A stretch of DNA of 64,000 nt from Aquibium carbonis (GCF_003970795.1 NZ_RWKW01000043.1:1-64000), one strand, 5' to 3'; numbered from the stretch's first letter, positions 46,990 to 56,600 are shown. The notes: generated by a model from the sequence alone, not told the origin. A program made the numbers and translations.

Positions 46990-47544
46990 TCAGCCTTCCA
47001 GCCGCGTCAGGAAGTGGGCGAACGCCATCGTGCCCTCGGGCCATGGGCCGTAGCCGGCATCGGCGTTGATGTGCCCGGCTTCCCCGGCATCGAGGAACAT
47101 CGATCCCCAGGCGGCCGCGATGTCCTCGGCGACGGCGAAATCGCAGAACTCGTCGTTCCGGCTGGCGACGAGAATGGAGGGGAAGGGCAACGGATCGCGC
47201 GGGTAGGGCCCGAAGGTCATCAGGTGCTTCGGCCGGATCTTCGGGTTGGAAACGTCGGGCGGGGCAACCAGGAAGGCGCCGGCGATCCGGCGGCGGATGG
47301 CGGGAAGCGCGTGGATGGCGGTGGGAATGCCCAGCGAATGCGCGACGAGAACCAGCGGCTTCTCGGCGGCGTTGGCGGCCTCGGCCACCGCCGCCGTCCA
47401 GTCATCGCGAACGGGCTTCGACCATTCCGCCTGCTCGACGCGGCGCGCCGTCGACAGCTTCGTTTCCCACCGGCTTTGCCAGTGGTCCGGTCCCGAATTG
47501 GTGTAGCCGGGAATGATCAGTATGTCGGCGTCCTTGATCTTCAT
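46990..47544 (-). CDS. RBBP9/YdeN-family alpha/beta hydrolase
   Basis: 184-residue serine hydrolase. Family signature IIPGYTNSGPDHWQSRWE near the start; nucleophile serine in LVAHSLGIPTAIH; acid residue in SRNDEFCDF; catalytic His in AGHINADAGYGPWPEG. Cytosolic, substrate unknown. Start is slightly uncertain: ATG 47544 chosen, ATG 47553 also in frame; neither has a strong ribosome site. Convergent with fpr. Confidence 0.88.
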   Translation of the reverse strand: MKIKDADILIIPGYTNSGPDHWQSRWETKLSTARRVEQAEWSKPVRDDWTAAVAEAANAAEKPLVLVAHSLGIPTAIHALPAIRRRIAGAFLVAPPDVSNPKIRPKHLMTFGPYPRDPLPFPSILVASRNDEFCDFAVAEDIAAAWGSMFLDAGEAGHINADAGYGPWPEGTMAFAHFLTRLEG

Positions 47545-47685
47545 GGCGCCCATGTAGCGAGGCGATGCCGCGCTCGCAAGACGAGGCGGGCAGCCCCCAA
47601 ACTTGACGGGTTGTGCGGTGCAAACTAATTTTGGTGCATTGCGGTCGACGGATCGCGCAGCACCACCCACCGGAAAGGCACTCGC

Positions 47686-48015
47686 ATGGTCAATTCGTTC
47701 CAGGACATGAACACCCTCGGCAAGGAACTCATGGACACCAGCCTGAAGAGCGTCGCGGCCGTCACCAAGGGCGCGCAGGCGATCGCGGCGGAAGCGACCG
47801 ATTTCACCAGGACGTCGGCGGAGGCCGGCAGCGCCGCGCTGGAGAAGCTCCTTGCCTCGAATTCTCTCGACAAGGTGATCGAGGTCCAGACGGATTTTGC
47901 GCGGAGTGCCTACGAATCATGCGTGGCCGAGGCGACCCGCATGAGCGGCCTGTTCGCCGACCTGGCGCGCGATGCGCTCAAGCCCTTCGAATCGGTGATG
48001 TCCCGCAGCAAATGA
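47686..48015 (+). CDS. Phasin family protein
   Basis: 109-residue amphipathic helical protein that would coat polyhydroxyalkanoate granules. Typical pattern: alanine-rich helices (SVAAVTKGAQAIAAEATDFT, KLLASNSLDKVIEVQTDFA) and ARDALKPFESVMS near the end. GGAAAGG ribosome site precedes the ATG and a terminator follows. A PHB-depolymerase-like gene occurs 6 kb away, in keeping with polymer storage. Confidence 0.88.
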   Translation: MVNSFQDMNTLGKELMDTSLKSVAAVTKGAQAIAAEATDFTRTSAEAGSAALEKLLASNSLDKVIEVQTDFARSAYESCVAEATRMSGLFADLARDALKPFESVMSRSK

Positions 48016-48068
48016 AGCGTCTGCAGGGGAAATGACGGGACAGGCGCGACGCGCCGCGCTAGACAGGT

Positions 48069-48097
48069 CCGGTCGCGGTTCCGCGGCCGGGCTTTTT
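48069..48097 (+). terminator. Intrinsic terminator after the phasin gene
   Basis: CCGGTCGC (48069-48076), loop GGTTCC, GCGGCCGG (48083-48090) with one G-U pair, followed by GCTTTTT. A good rho-independent terminator. Confidence 0.75.
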
Positions 48098-48160
48098 CAT
48101 TTTTCGGTCATGGCGGGATCCGTTGCCGCCGAAAAATCCGGGTCGCCGGAGGCCGCCATA

Positions 48161-48188
48161 TTGTCAGCGCGAAAGAAGGCCTTAAAAT
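48161..48188 (+). promoter_or_regulatory. clpS: Sigma-70-like promoter upstream of clpS
   Basis: TTGTCA (48161-48166) and TAAAAT (48183-48188) with a 16-base spacer, in a relatively AT-rich stretch between the phasin terminator and clpS. Inferred by consensus only. Confidence 0.45.
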
Positions 48189-48271
48189 CCGTCGATGATC
48201 GCCTACATTGAGAACACTCTCCGAATGACCGGGACACGGGAAGGCAGGACTTGAAGACGGGTGGGCAAGCC

Positions 48272-48622
48272 ATGCGAAACCACACAGGGCGAATGCAGGG
48301 CAACGACGACAGGTCCAACACCCCGGGGCGTGGCACAGCCGTCATCACCCGGGCGAAGCCGAAGACCAAGAAGCCCAGCCTCTACCGTGTCCTCATCCTC
48401 AACGACGACTACACGCCGATGGAGTTCGTGGTCCACATCCTGGAACGATTCTTCCAGAAGGACCGGGAGGCGGCGACCCGGATCATGCTCCACGTCCACA
48501 ATCACGGCGTGGGCGAATGCGGCATCTATACGTTCGAGGTCGCCGAGACCAAAGTGTCGCAAGTCATGGATTTTGCCCGTCAGCATCAGCATCCCCTGCA
48601 ATGCGTGATGGAGAAAAAGTGA
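48272..48622 (+). CDS. clpS: ATP-dependent Clp protease adaptor ClpS
   Basis: About 116-residue N-end-rule adaptor that delivers substrates to ClpAP. Core [20 protein letters not shown] with the substrate-binding Asn-Asp-Asp, [21 protein letters not shown] and the conserved [11 protein letters not shown] end. The N-terminal tail that enters ClpA is basic and disordered. Start uncertain: ATG 48272 is given; ATG 48293 with a close AGGG is an alternative that would shorten it by 7 residues. Its partner clpA begins 8 bases after the stop. Confidence 0.95.
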   Translation: MRNHTGRMQGNDDRSNTPGRGTAVITRAKPKTKKPSLYRVLILNDDYTPMEFVVHILERFFQKDREAATRIMLHVHNHGVGECGIYTFEVAETKVSQVMDFARQHQHPLQCVMEKK

Positions 48623-48630
48623 GGTACTGA

Positions 48631-51105
48631 ATGCCGGCTTTCTCCCAAGGCCTGGAACGCGCCCTTCACCAGGCGCTGACCTTCGCGAACGAGCGCCATC
48701 ACGAATATGCGACGCTCGAACATCTGCTCCTGTCCCTGATCGACGATGTCGATGCGGCAGCCGTCATGCGCGCCTGCAACGTCGACCTGGACGACCTGAA
48801 GAAGACGGTGGTCAACTACATCGACACCGAACTCGACAACCTCGTCACCGGCTACGACGAAGATTCGAAGCCCACGGCCGGCTTCCAGCGCGTGATCCAG
48901 CGCGCGGTGATCCACGTCCAGTCGTCGGGCCGCGAGGAAGTGTCGGGCGCCAACGTGCTGGTGGCGATCTTCGCCGAGCGCGAGAGCCACGCCGCCTATT
49001 TCCTGCAGGAACAGCAGATGACCCGCTACGACGCGGTCAACTACATCTCGCACGGCATCGCCAAGCGTCCCGGTGCGACCGAGACGCGCGCGCCGCGGGG
49101 TGCCGAAGAGGACCAGCCCGGACAATCCGGCGCGGAGCCGGAGGATGGCGTGAAGAAGAAGCAGCAGGACGCCTTGACGGCCTATTGCGTCAATCTCAAC
49201 GCCAAGGCCAAGACCGGCAAGATCGATCCGCTGATCGGGCGGGCGAGCGAGATCAACCGCACCATCCAGGTGCTGTGCCGCCGTTCGAAGAACAACCCGC
49301 TCTATGTCGGCGATCCCGGCGTCGGCAAGACGGCGATCGCCGAAGGCCTGGCCAAGCGCATCGTCGAGGGCGACGTGCCGGGCGTGCTTCTGAACGCCAC
49401 CATCTTCGCGCTCGACATGGGCACGCTGCTGGCCGGCACCCGCTATCGCGGCGACTTCGAGGAACGGCTGAAGCAGGTCGTCAAGGAGCTCGAGGACTAT
49501 CCGGGCGCGGTGCTGTTCATCGACGAGATCCACACCGTCATCGGTGCGGGCGCGACCTCGGGCGGCGCGATGGACGCGTCGAACCTCCTGAAGCCGGCGC
49601 TGTCGTCGGGCGCGATCCGCTGCATCGGCTCCACCACCTACAAGGAGTTCCGCCAGTTCTTCGAGAAGGACCGCGCGCTGGTGCGGCGCTTCCAGAAGAT
49701 CGACGTCAACGAGCCGTCGCTCGACGACGCGATCGAGATCATGAAGGGGCTGAAGCCGTACTACGAGGACTTCCACAAGGTGAAATTCACCAACGACGCC
49801 ATCAAGGCGGCGGTGGAACTGTCGTCGCGCTACATCAACGACCGCAAGCTGCCGGACAAGGCGATCGACGTGATCGACGAGACCGGCGCCTCGCAGATGC
49901 TGCTGCCCGAGAACAAGCGCAAGAAGACGATCGGCGTGAAGGAGATCGAGGCCACCATCGCCACGATGGCCCGCATCCCGCCCAAGACCGTTTCCGCCGA
50001 CGACGAGAAGGTGCTCGCCACGCTGGAACAGGAACTGCGCAGCGTCGTCTACGGCCAGGACACCGCGATCACGGCGCTCGCCTCGGCGATCAAGCTTGCC
50101 CGTGCCGGGCTGCGCGAACCGGAGAAGCCGATCGGCTCCTACTTGTTCTCCGGCCCGACCGGCGTCGGCAAGACGGAAGTGGCCAAGCAGCTGGCCGCCT
50201 CGCTCGGCGTCGAACTGCTGCGCTTCGACATGTCGGAGTACATGGAGCGGCACACGGTGTCGCGCCTGATCGGCGCGCCTCCCGGCTATGTCGGCTTCGA
50301 CCAGGGCGGGCTGCTGACCGACGGGGTCGACCAGCATCCGCACTGCGTGCTCCTGCTCGACGAGGTGGAGAAGGCGCATCCCGACCTGTTCAACATCCTG
50401 TTGCAGGTGATGGACCATGGCAAGCTGACCGACCACAACGGCAAGCAGATCGACTTCCGCAACGTCATCCTGATCATGACGACCAATGCGGGCGCCGCCG
50501 AAGCGCAGAAGGCGGCGATCGGCTTCGGCTCGTCGAAGCGCGAGGGCGACGACGTGGAGGCGATCAACCGCCTGTTCACGCCGGAGTTCCGCAACCGTCT
50601 CGACGCGATCATCCCGTTCGGCTCGCTGCCGGTGCCGGTGGTGCATCAGGTGGTGCAGAAGTTCGTCATGCAGCTCGAGGCGCAGCTTTCCGAGCGCGGC
50701 GTCACCTTCGACCTGTCGCCGGAAGCGATCGCCTGGCTGGCCGATCGCGGCTATGACGAGCGCATGGGCGCGCGTCCGCTCGGCCGCGTCATCCAGGAGC
50801 ACATCAAGAAGCCGCTGGCCGAGGAAGTGCTGTTTGGAAAGCTGAAGAAGGGCGGCACGGTGCGCGTGACGGTCGAGGAGAAGGAGGGCGGCGCGACCGG
50901 TCTCAAGCTCGACACGATCGCCGACGAGACCCCGGTCAAGCCCAAGAAGGAAGACCCCGAAGGCGGGCCCGTGCGCAAGCCGAAGGCCAAGCGCGCCAGG
51001 CCGGCCAAGGCAGCGGCGGCCGCCAAGCCGAAGCCGAAGCCGGCCGCGAAGGGCAAGGAGCCGCCCAAGCGCAGCCTCGTGCCGCAGCTGCCGCGCAAGA
51101 GCTGA
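48631..51105 (+). CDS. clpA: ATP-dependent Clp protease ATP-binding subunit ClpA
   Basis: 824-residue AAA+ unfoldase for ClpP. Clp_N repeats about 1-145; AAA-1 with Walker [14 protein letters not shown] and Walker [18 protein letters not shown]-2 with [25 protein letters not shown] and the ClpP-docking AIGFGS loop; then the D2-small domain. Beyond the usual end there is a Lys/Pro/Ala-rich tail of about 65 residues ([10 protein letters not shown]..., [14 protein letters not shown]), longer than in E. coli but common in rhizobia. Confidence 0.98.
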   Translation: MPAFSQGLERALHQALTFANERHHEYATLEHLLLSLIDDVDAAAVMRACNVDLDDLKKTVVNYIDTELDNLVTGYDEDSKPTAGFQRVIQRAVIHVQSSGREEVSGANVLVAIFAERESHAAYFLQEQQMTRYDAVNYISHGIAKRPGATETRAPRGAEEDQPGQSGAEPEDGVKKKQQDALTAYCVNLNAKAKTGKIDPLIGRASEINRTIQVLCRRSKNNPLYVGDPGVGKTAIAEGLAKRIVEGDVPGVLLNATIFALDMGTLLAGTRYRGDFEERLKQVVKELEDYPGAVLFIDEIHTVIGAGATSGGAMDASNLLKPALSSGAIRCIGSTTYKEFRQFFEKDRALVRRFQKIDVNEPSLDDAIEIMKGLKPYYEDFHKVKFTNDAIKAAVELSSRYINDRKLPDKAIDVIDETGASQMLLPENKRKKTIGVKEIEATIATMARIPPKTVSADDEKVLATLEQELRSVVYGQDTAITALASAIKLARAGLREPEKPIGSYLFSGPTGVGKTEVAKQLAASLGVELLRFDMSEYMERHTVSRLIGAPPGYVGFDQGGLLTDGVDQHPHCVLLLDEVEKAHPDLFNILLQVMDHGKLTDHNGKQIDFRNVILIMTTNAGAAEAQKAAIGFGSSKREGDDVEAINRLFTPEFRNRLDAIIPFGSLPVPVVHQVVQKFVMQLEAQLSERGVTFDLSPEAIAWLADRGYDERMGARPLGRVIQEHIKKPLAEEVLFGKLKKGGTVRVTVEEKEGGATGLKLDTIADETPVKPKKEDPEGGPVRKPKAKRARPAKAAAAAKPKPKPAAKGKEPPKRSLVPQLPRKS

Positions 51106-51130
51106 CGGCGCGCGCCCGTCGAGAGCCTTC

Positions 51131-51160
51131 GAAGCCCGGGATCGCGAGATTCCGGGCTTC
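51131..51160 (+). terminator. Hairpin after clpA
   Basis: GAAGCCCGG (51131-51139) and CCGGGCTTC (51152-51160) form a perfect 9-bp stem 25 bases after the clpA stop; no U-run, so terminator-like. Confidence 0.5.
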
Positions 51161-51267
51161 GTGCTTCGGCGGAAGGGCCTTGATCGCGGCCTGTCCGCGG
51201 CCACTGGCGCAACGGCTTCGGGCCGGCTGGCGTCGTCATGGCGGGCCGGTTGTGCTAAGCGCCGGGC

Positions 51268-52017
51268 ATGGCCCCAGAGACTCCCCAGACAGTGCCGGGT
51301 GAGGCAGGCGTTCCGTGGCGGTGGTTTTTGCGCGGCGTGGCCGCCGCCTATTCCGTCCCGGGACTGATTCTCGTCTCCGCCTTCGTCGGCTTTGCCGGTC
51401 TTGCCAAGGAAACCGGCCTGACCGTGATTGAGACCGTGTTCATGGTGGCCGTCGTCTGGGCGCTGCCGGCCAAGGTGGTGCTGATCGGCGCGATCCTGTC
51501 GAACGCCTCGATTTTCGCGGCGGCTTTCGCGGTGGCGCTGTCGTCGATCCGGCTGATGCCGATGGTGGTGGCGCTGGTGCCCGAGATGCGCACGCCCACG
51601 ACGCGCCCGTGGGTCCTCTACCTGCTGTCGCATTTCGTGGCGGTGACGAGCTGGGTGCTGGCGCTGGAGCGCTTTCGCCACGTGCCGCCGGACATGCGCA
51701 CCACCTTCTATGCAGGGCTGGGCGGCATGCTGGTCCTGAACAACATGATCGTGGTGGCGGTCGTCTACATGGTGGCCGAACAGCTGCCGCCGGTGGCGTC
51801 GGCTGCACTGTTCCTGCTCACCCCGATGTATTTCCTGACTTCGCTGTGGGGATCGGCGCGCGAGCGGGCCGCCCATGTCGCCATGGTGCTCGGCCTGGGC
51901 CTCGGGCCTGTGTTCCATGTGCTTCTGCCGGGTTTCGACCTGCTGGCGGCCGGGCTGATCGGCGGGCTGGCCGCCTATGGCTGGCACCGCTACGCCAGGC
52001 GGAGGGCAGCACCTTGA
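51268..52017 (+). CDS. AzlC-family branched-chain amino acid exporter, large subunit
   Basis: 249-residue membrane protein of the AzlC/YgaZ family, exporting branched-chain amino acids or analogues together with an AzlD partner. Several hydrophobic segments are seen, including about 28-48 (VPGLILVSAFVGFAGLA), 55-80, 85-105, 145-170 and 205-240. ATG follows a weak site. The stop overlaps the TTG of the azlD-like gene (TTGA), as normal for this pair. Confidence 0.9.
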   Translation: MAPETPQTVPGEAGVPWRWFLRGVAAAYSVPGLILVSAFVGFAGLAKETGLTVIETVFMVAVVWALPAKVVLIGAILSNASIFAAAFAVALSSIRLMPMVVALVPEMRTPTTRPWVLYLLSHFVAVTSWVLALERFRHVPPDMRTTFYAGLGGMLVLNNMIVVAVVYMVAEQLPPVASAALFLLTPMYFLTSLWGSARERAAHVAMVLGLGLGPVFHVLLPGFDLLAAGLIGGLAAYGWHRYARRRAAP

Positions 52018-52364
52018 GCTTCGACGCGATCGACGCCTGGTGGTGGCCGTTCCTGTTCATCCTCGTCGCCGGATGGCTGGCCACGGACACCTGGCGCTAC
52101 CTCGGCGTCTATTTCGGCGGACGGATATCGGAGGATTCGGACGTTCTCGTTCTCGTCCGCTCGGTCGCCACCGCGCTGGTGGCAGCGGTGATCGCCAACC
52201 TGATCTTCTTTCCGGGCGGAGCGCTGGCCGAATCGCCGCTGGCGCTCCGGCTCGCGGCGTCGATCGCCGGCTTTGCCGCCTATATCTTCGGCGGTCGGCG
52301 GGTGCTGGTCGGCATCGTCGTGGCCGAGGCGGTGTTCGTCGGCGGGTGGTTCGCGCTGGGGTGA
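52014..52364 (+). CDS. AzlD-family branched-chain amino acid exporter, small subunit
   Basis: 116-residue membrane protein with four hydrophobic segments, beginning WWWPFLFILVAGWLATDTWRYLG. Partner of the AzlC-like protein. The start is TTG at 52014, overlapping the previous stop, with a strong GGAGG about eight bases upstream. Followed by a large palindromic repeat rather than a simple terminator. Confidence 0.85.
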   Translation: MSFDAIDAWWWPFLFILVAGWLATDTWRYLGVYFGGRISEDSDVLVLVRSVATALVAAVIANLIFFPGGALAESPLALRLAASIAGFAAYIFGGRRVLVGIVVAEAVFVGGWFALG

Positions 52365-52368
52365 GGTC

Positions 52369-52632
52369 GTGCGTCCTTCGAGGCTCGCCCGCCGGGGATT
52401 GTCCCTGCGCCGCCGGGCGGCGTGCGGGCTCGCACCTCAGGATGAGGACCGTTTCTGGTGCGCCGGTCCAAATCGAGCAGTGTGTGCCTCAGGATGAGGG
52501 GCGTCTGAGCGATGCCGGCCATATCGCGCGGTTTACCTACGAGCCACCAACGGTCCTCATCCTGAGGTGCGAGCCCGCACGGCTTTCATCGCTCGATCGC
52601 CGACCGGCTGGGGCGAGCCTCGAAGGACGCAC
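52369..52632. repeat. 264-bp interrupted palindrome between convergent genes
   Basis: Two nested pairs of perfect inverted repeats: 21 bases at 52369-52389 with 52612-52632, and 31 bases at 52423-52453 with 52549-52579 (TGCGGGCTCGCACCTCAGG...). A third CCTCAGGATGAGG lies at 52487-52499. Two inverted copies of one dispersed intergenic element would give this structure. No gene is present in 52365-52666. It may terminate both azlD and the HIT gene. Confidence 0.85.
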
Positions 52633-52666
52633 GGCGCCCGCCGCGCCGTTCGCACAGCCGCAAGGC

Positions 52667-53098
52667 TCAGCCCCCCAGCGCTTCCCTGATCTTCTGCGCA
52701 TTGGCTTCCAGCACGGCCTTGTCGGCCATTGCGCCGGTGTGCGGCCTGAGCGACACGCCCGTGTGGCGCGGCAGCACATGGACATGGAGGTGGAACACCA
52801 CCTGGCCGCCCACACTCTCGTTGAACTGCTGGATGGTCACGCCCTCGGCGGCAAAGGCCGTCATCACCGCATGCGACAGTTTCTGCACGGTGCGCATCAC
52901 CGCCGCCATGCTGTCGGCGTCTACGTCGAGGATGTTGCGGGCGGGCTTCTTCGGGATCACCAGGCAATGGCCGTCGGCGCGCGGCATGATGTCCATGAAG
53001 GCCAACGTGTCTTCGTCCTCGTACAGCCTGAAGCAGGGCATCTCGCCGCGCAGGATCTTGGCGAAGACGTTCTGGTCGTCGTAGGCGGGCAGGCTCAT
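52667..53098 (-). CDS. HIT-family nucleotide hydrolase
   Basis: 143-residue histidine-triad protein. FAKILRGEMPCFRLYEDEDT at the start, DIMPRADGHCLVIPK, and the HLHVHVLPRHTG triad near 95-105. Expected to hydrolyse AMP-linked substrates (Hint-like). ATG 53098 chosen with GAGG six bases upstream; ATG 53101 is equally in frame. Convergent to azlD across the palindrome. Confidence 0.93.
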   Translation of the reverse strand: MSLPAYDDQNVFAKILRGEMPCFRLYEDEDTLAFMDIMPRADGHCLVIPKKPARNILDVDADSMAAVMRTVQKLSHAVMTAFAAEGVTIQQFNESVGGQVVFHLHVHVLPRHTGVSLRPHTGAMADKAVLEANAQKIREALGG

Positions 53099-53303
53099 CA
53101 TGTCCCTCGTGCGGCTTGGCATTGCTGGCGGGATGTTTCGTCGCTCGCGGCGGCGGCGTCAACCGCCTCGCGGCGGAACACTCACCCCTGGTTCGCTGTC
53201 GGTTCGCAGGTTGCCTCGTCCGAGCGATGCGGTACAACGACGAGCGTCGCAGGAAGGCGCGGCCCCCGGCAATCGGCGCGGACAGCCATCGAGAAAGAGC
53301 GAG

Positions 53304-54302
53304 ATGCCATTCAGCGACCAGAACCATCCTCTCCGGGAAGTGTCGCACCTGAAGCGTGCCCTCCATGCGGCCGGCGTCGCGCTATGGACGTGGACGGTCG
53401 AAACCGACGATTTCGCGATGGACGATCAGGCCTTTACGCTGTGGGGACTGCCGCGATCCGACAAGGTAACGTTCGAGGACCTGTCGTCGCGCATCCATCC
53501 GGCCGACAGGGACCGGGTGCGCGCCGCCTTCACCGCGACGCGGGCCCTGGTGGGCGCCTACGAAATCGACTTCCGAATCCTGATCGACCAGGAAATCCGT
53601 TGGATCTCCGCGCGTGGCCTCGGCAATGACGAAGGTCTGCACCAAGGCCAGATGGCGGGCGTCTTTCTGGACGTTACCGGCCGCAAGCAGGCAGAAGAGA
53701 GCCATGAACTGCTGGCAGGCGAGATGAGCCACCGGGTGAAGAACCTGCTGGCGATCGCGGCCGGGCTGACCAACATGACCTCCCGGTCGGCCGCTTCCGT
53801 GGAGGAGATGACGCGGGAGCTGATCCAGCGGCTGACCGCGCTCGGAAGGGCTCACGACCTGGTTCGGCCGCTCGCGGACGATCAGGGCAGGGCGGCGTTG
53901 CTCGGCGACCTGATCGCGGTTCTGCTCGCTCCCTATGACGATTCGGGTGCGTTTGCCGGGCGTGTCCGCGTCGGCGTTCCCCGCATGGGCATCGGCGAAC
54001 AGTCCGCGACGACGCTGGCCCTGATCATCCACGAACTGGCGACGAACTCTCTCAAATACGGCGCCCTGTCAACGCAGTCGGGGCTCCTGGATATCTCTGG
54101 AACCACCACCGACGAGGAGGTCGAACTGGTATGGACGGAACGAGGCGGACCGCCCGTGGCGTCCAACGGTGAAGAAGGGTACGGGAGCAAGCTCCTCAAC
54201 CGCAGCGTCTCCCGCCAGCTTGAAGGAACGATCAAGACCGACTGGTCCGACGACGGCATCATCGTGACCATTACCATGAAGGCCGCGAAACTGGCGGATT
54301 GA
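53304..54302 (+). CDS. HWE-family sensor histidine kinase with PAS domain
   Basis: 332-residue cytosolic kinase. PAS/PAC about 18-135 (HAAGVALWTWTVETDDF ... FLDVTGRK). Phosphoacceptor in MSHRVKNLLAIAAGL (about 148); N-box IIHELATNSLKYGALS; the W-x-E signature VELVWTERGGP marks the HWE subfamily common in Rhizobiales, often in light or general-stress signalling. No cysteine chromophore motif of a LOV domain (NCRFLQ) is present, so light sensing is unlikely. Its response regulator is not adjacent. Start ATG 53304 follows GAGCGAG. Confidence 0.9.
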   Translation: MPFSDQNHPLREVSHLKRALHAAGVALWTWTVETDDFAMDDQAFTLWGLPRSDKVTFEDLSSRIHPADRDRVRAAFTATRALVGAYEIDFRILIDQEIRWISARGLGNDEGLHQGQMAGVFLDVTGRKQAEESHELLAGEMSHRVKNLLAIAAGLTNMTSRSAASVEEMTRELIQRLTALGRAHDLVRPLADDQGRAALLGDLIAVLLAPYDDSGAFAGRVRVGVPRMGIGEQSATTLALIIHELATNSLKYGALSTQSGLLDISGTTTDEEVELVWTERGGPPVASNGEEGYGSKLLNRSVSRQLEGTIKTDWSDDGIIVTITMKAAKLAD

Positions 54303-54342
54303 GCGGGCAGCCGAGCGCTCTCGCCGATGTCGCCGGTCAGCC

Positions 54343-55506
54343 TCAGCGCATCAGTCCGGCGGCGCGAAGGGCGTCCTCGATGGTCTTCTGGATGCCCGAC
54401 ACAGCGGCGCCGGACGCGGCCGCCGCACCATCCGCCGGGGCTTCGGGACGCGCCGCGTTCGGGTGGTCGCGGGCGTCCGACGGGCCGCCATGGAGCACGA
54501 CGGCCCGGCTGTCCGAAGGCGTCGATATCCGCTCGTCCGCCGCGTCGGCGATGCCCCAGAATCGGGCGATCTCACGGGTGGACGACACGCCGACGTCGAG
54601 CATGTAGGGCCCCGGCGCGCCGAGGCCCGAGGCCAGCGGCGTGCCGTGGCCCATGCCGGCGACCATGTTCATTTCCAGCACGGCATCGCCGGCCGGATCG
54701 TGCCAGACCTGTGTGGTGACCACGCCCGAGGTGCGGAAATGGCTCGACGCTTCGTCGAGGCCGTGGGCCCCGCGCCACTGCGCCGCGATGGCCTCGGCAT
54801 TGGACGCGGCGACGGTCTGGTCGGCGGTTCCCTGCCAGATCGAGATGCGGGGCCAGGGGCCGCGATGGTCGGAGCCGTCGCGAAGCAGCCGCTGCAGGGT
54901 GCGCTCCGGCGGAAGGCCCTGGCCGCGCATGCGGTCGAAGGCTTCCGGCACGGTACGCGCGATGCCGTGGGCAAGCCCCGCGATGATGGCGCCGCCGGCA
55001 AAGACTTCCGGGTGGGTGGCCAGAAGGGACGCCGCCATGGCGCCCCCGGCCGACAGCCCGGTGACGAAGATGCGGTCGCGGTCGATGCCATGCATCTCGA
55101 CCATCGTGTCGATCATCTGGCGGATCGACAGCACCTCGCCGGCCAGGCGCTGGGTGTCGCCGGGCAGGAACCAGTTGAAGCACAGGTTGGGATTGTTGCC
55201 GCGCTGCTGCTCGGGATAGAGCAGCGCGAAGCCCGCGTCGTGGGCCAGTTGCGACCAGCCGGAGTGATGGTCGTAGGCGAGCGCATTCTGCGTGCAGCCA
55301 TGAAGGACGACCACCAGCGGCCGGCCTTGCCGGTGGCCCGAGGGCACGCGGTGCCGGGCTGTCAGCGCGCCCGGGTTGGAGCCGAAATCGGACAGCAGGG
55401 GCAGGTTCTCCGCAGAGGTCTCCCGACCCGCCGGACGGGTGGCGTGCATCGCCTTGAGCGCGGCGAGCCGCGCGATGGTGTCCGAGATCTTGCGCAATGG
55501 GGGCAT
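54343..55506 (-). CDS. PHB depolymerase-family esterase
   Basis: 387-residue alpha/beta hydrolase of the esterase_phb (LpqC-type) family. Oxyanion region PLVVVLHGCTQNALAYD, nucleophile serine in VTGLSAGGAMAAS, aspartate in IWQGTADQTVA, and histidine in MGHGTPL. The N-terminal 45 residues are charged, and no classic signal peptide is seen, so an intracellular role or non-classical export is possible. C-terminal Ala/Pro-rich tail. Start ATG 55506 lacks a well-spaced site; the conserved core begins near residue 50. May degrade polyhydroxybutyrate or feruloyl/acetyl esters. Confidence 0.85.
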   Translation of the reverse strand: MPPLRKISDTIARLAALKAMHATRPAGRETSAENLPLLSDFGSNPGALTARHRVPSGHRQGRPLVVVLHGCTQNALAYDHHSGWSQLAHDAGFALLYPEQQRGNNPNLCFNWFLPGDTQRLAGEVLSIRQMIDTMVEMHGIDRDRIFVTGLSAGGAMAASLLATHPEVFAGGAIIAGLAHGIARTVPEAFDRMRGQGLPPERTLQRLLRDGSDHRGPWPRISIWQGTADQTVAASNAEAIAAQWRGAHGLDEASSHFRTSGVVTTQVWHDPAGDAVLEMNMVAGMGHGTPLASGLGAPGPYMLDVGVSSTREIARFWGIADAADERISTPSDSRAVVLHGGPSDARDHPNAARPEAPADGAAAASGAAVSGIQKTIEDALRAAGLMR

Positions 55507-55685
55507 CCTTGTTGACGCCGGCCGGAGAGGACGGCAGCACCTCAAACGTCGTGCCGCGAATATGGTTGCTGCACTGCACAATGACCAGAGGGAAGGGCGA
55601 TACAGCGGGGTGGCGTCTGCTCGTTCAGTCGGTACGGCAGTTTTGGCGAACGCCGGTGCCGCCGCCGCAGGCCATCTGCTGCTCG

Positions 55686-55829
55686 CTACCGCTTGCGACG
55701 GCACGCATCCGAACAGTACTTCACCTGATCCCAGTCCTTGCGCCACTTCTTGCGCCAGGCGAACGGGCGGCCGCATGCGGCGCAGATCTTGGTGGGCAGG
55801 TCGGCCTTGGCGATCTTCTTCGCGGTCAC
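55686..55829 (-). CDS. DUF2256 small zinc-finger-like protein
   Basis: 47 residues from GTG at 55829 to TAG at 55686. Two Cys pairs (KICAACGRPF and KYCSDACRRKR) with the WRKKWRKDWDQ middle match DUF2256, a tiny family of unknown function. GAGG lies seven bases before the GTG, inside the end of the methyltransferase gene, whose stop is 9 bases upstream. Four cysteines suggest a zinc site. It is too short for many gene callers, but motif, ribosome site and coupling all agree. Confidence 0.85.
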   Translation of the reverse strand: MTAKKIAKADLPTKICAACGRPFAWRKKWRKDWDQVKYCSDACRRKR

Positions 55830-55838
55830 GTCGGCGCC

Positions 55839-56600
55839 TCACGCACCGCGCTTCTGCGCGACGTAGAAGCCGTAGCTGAAAAAGCCGGCGAAGCGCTCGT
55901 ACAGGTCGATCTCGGCCTTGGCGGATGCGACGGCGGCGCGGGCGGCGGCCGACTGGTCGTGGCGCGCCAGGAAATCGGCGAAGGAGGCCTGAAGCGGCCC
56001 GTAATAATGGTCCCGCCAGCACTGTTCCGGCAGCACGAAATAGCCAAGCGGCGCGTAGCCCGCGTCCTCCAGTTGCGCCATCTTGGCGGCGGCCGTGTCG
56101 ACCTGCGGGTATTCGTGCATCCAGTGCGCGGTCAGTTCGTCCGGCCGCTCCAGCGTGAGCCAGGTGAGTTCGGAAACCGCGAGGATTCCCCCCGGCTTGA
56201 GGAAGCGGCGCCAGGCGCGGATGCCTTCGACGAAGCCCATGGCGTAGATCGCGCCTTCCGACCAGATCGCGTCGAGCGACGCGTCGGCGAAGGGCAGGGC
56301 CTCCATCGGGGCGCAAACCGGGGAAATGCGGTCGCCAAGCCCTTCGCGTTCGGCGGCGGCGGCCAGCTTGTCGAGAAAGGTCGCGAACAGGTCGACGGCA
56401 GTGATCCCCGCGTCGAGATCGCGTGCGAGCACCAATGTCGACGCGCCGGTGCCGCAGCCGATATCGGCGATGGAGAGGTTCCGCCCGGCGGCGAGCCCGG
56501 ACAAAGCGATGGCCAACCGCGTCTGTTCGTCGCCGCCCGGCCCCTGTCGGGGGGTATCGCGGTGCAGGTCGACCAAAAGGGCAGTCTCGTCCATGGTCAT
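55839..56600 (-). CDS. Class I SAM-dependent methyltransferase
   Basis: 253 residues. SAM-binding motif I IADIGCGTGASTLVLAR, acidic ITAVDLF, post-motif MEALPFADASLDAIWSEGA and FLKPGGILAVSELTW, like UbiE/small-molecule methyltransferases. Substrate unknown. ATG 56600 overlaps the stop of the DUF482 gene (ATGA) and has GAGGACGA upstream; a second ATG at 56594 is possible. Operon with DUF482 upstream and DUF2256 downstream. Confidence 0.88.
   Translation of the reverse strand: MTMDETALLVDLHRDTPRQGPGGDEQTRLAIALSGLAAGRNLSIADIGCGTGASTLVLARDLDAGITAVDLFATFLDKLAAAAEREGLGDRISPVCAPMEALPFADASLDAIWSEGAIYAMGFVEGIRAWRRFLKPGGILAVSELTWLTLERPDELTAHWMHEYPQVDTAAAKMAQLEDAGYAPLGYFVLPEQCWRDHYYGPLQASFADFLARHDQSAAARAAVASAKAEIDLYERFAGFFSYGFYVAQKRGA

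Noticed and set aside
48586-51987. 1133-codon minus-strand frame opposite clpA
   Set aside because: Shadow of ClpA; no ribosome site or domain, and it covers the proven ClpS and ClpA motifs.
54343-56316. 657-codon extension of the PHB-esterase frame to the right
   Set aside because: The extra 5' part lies over the DUF2256 and methyltransferase genes in a different frame; esterase homology begins near 55506.
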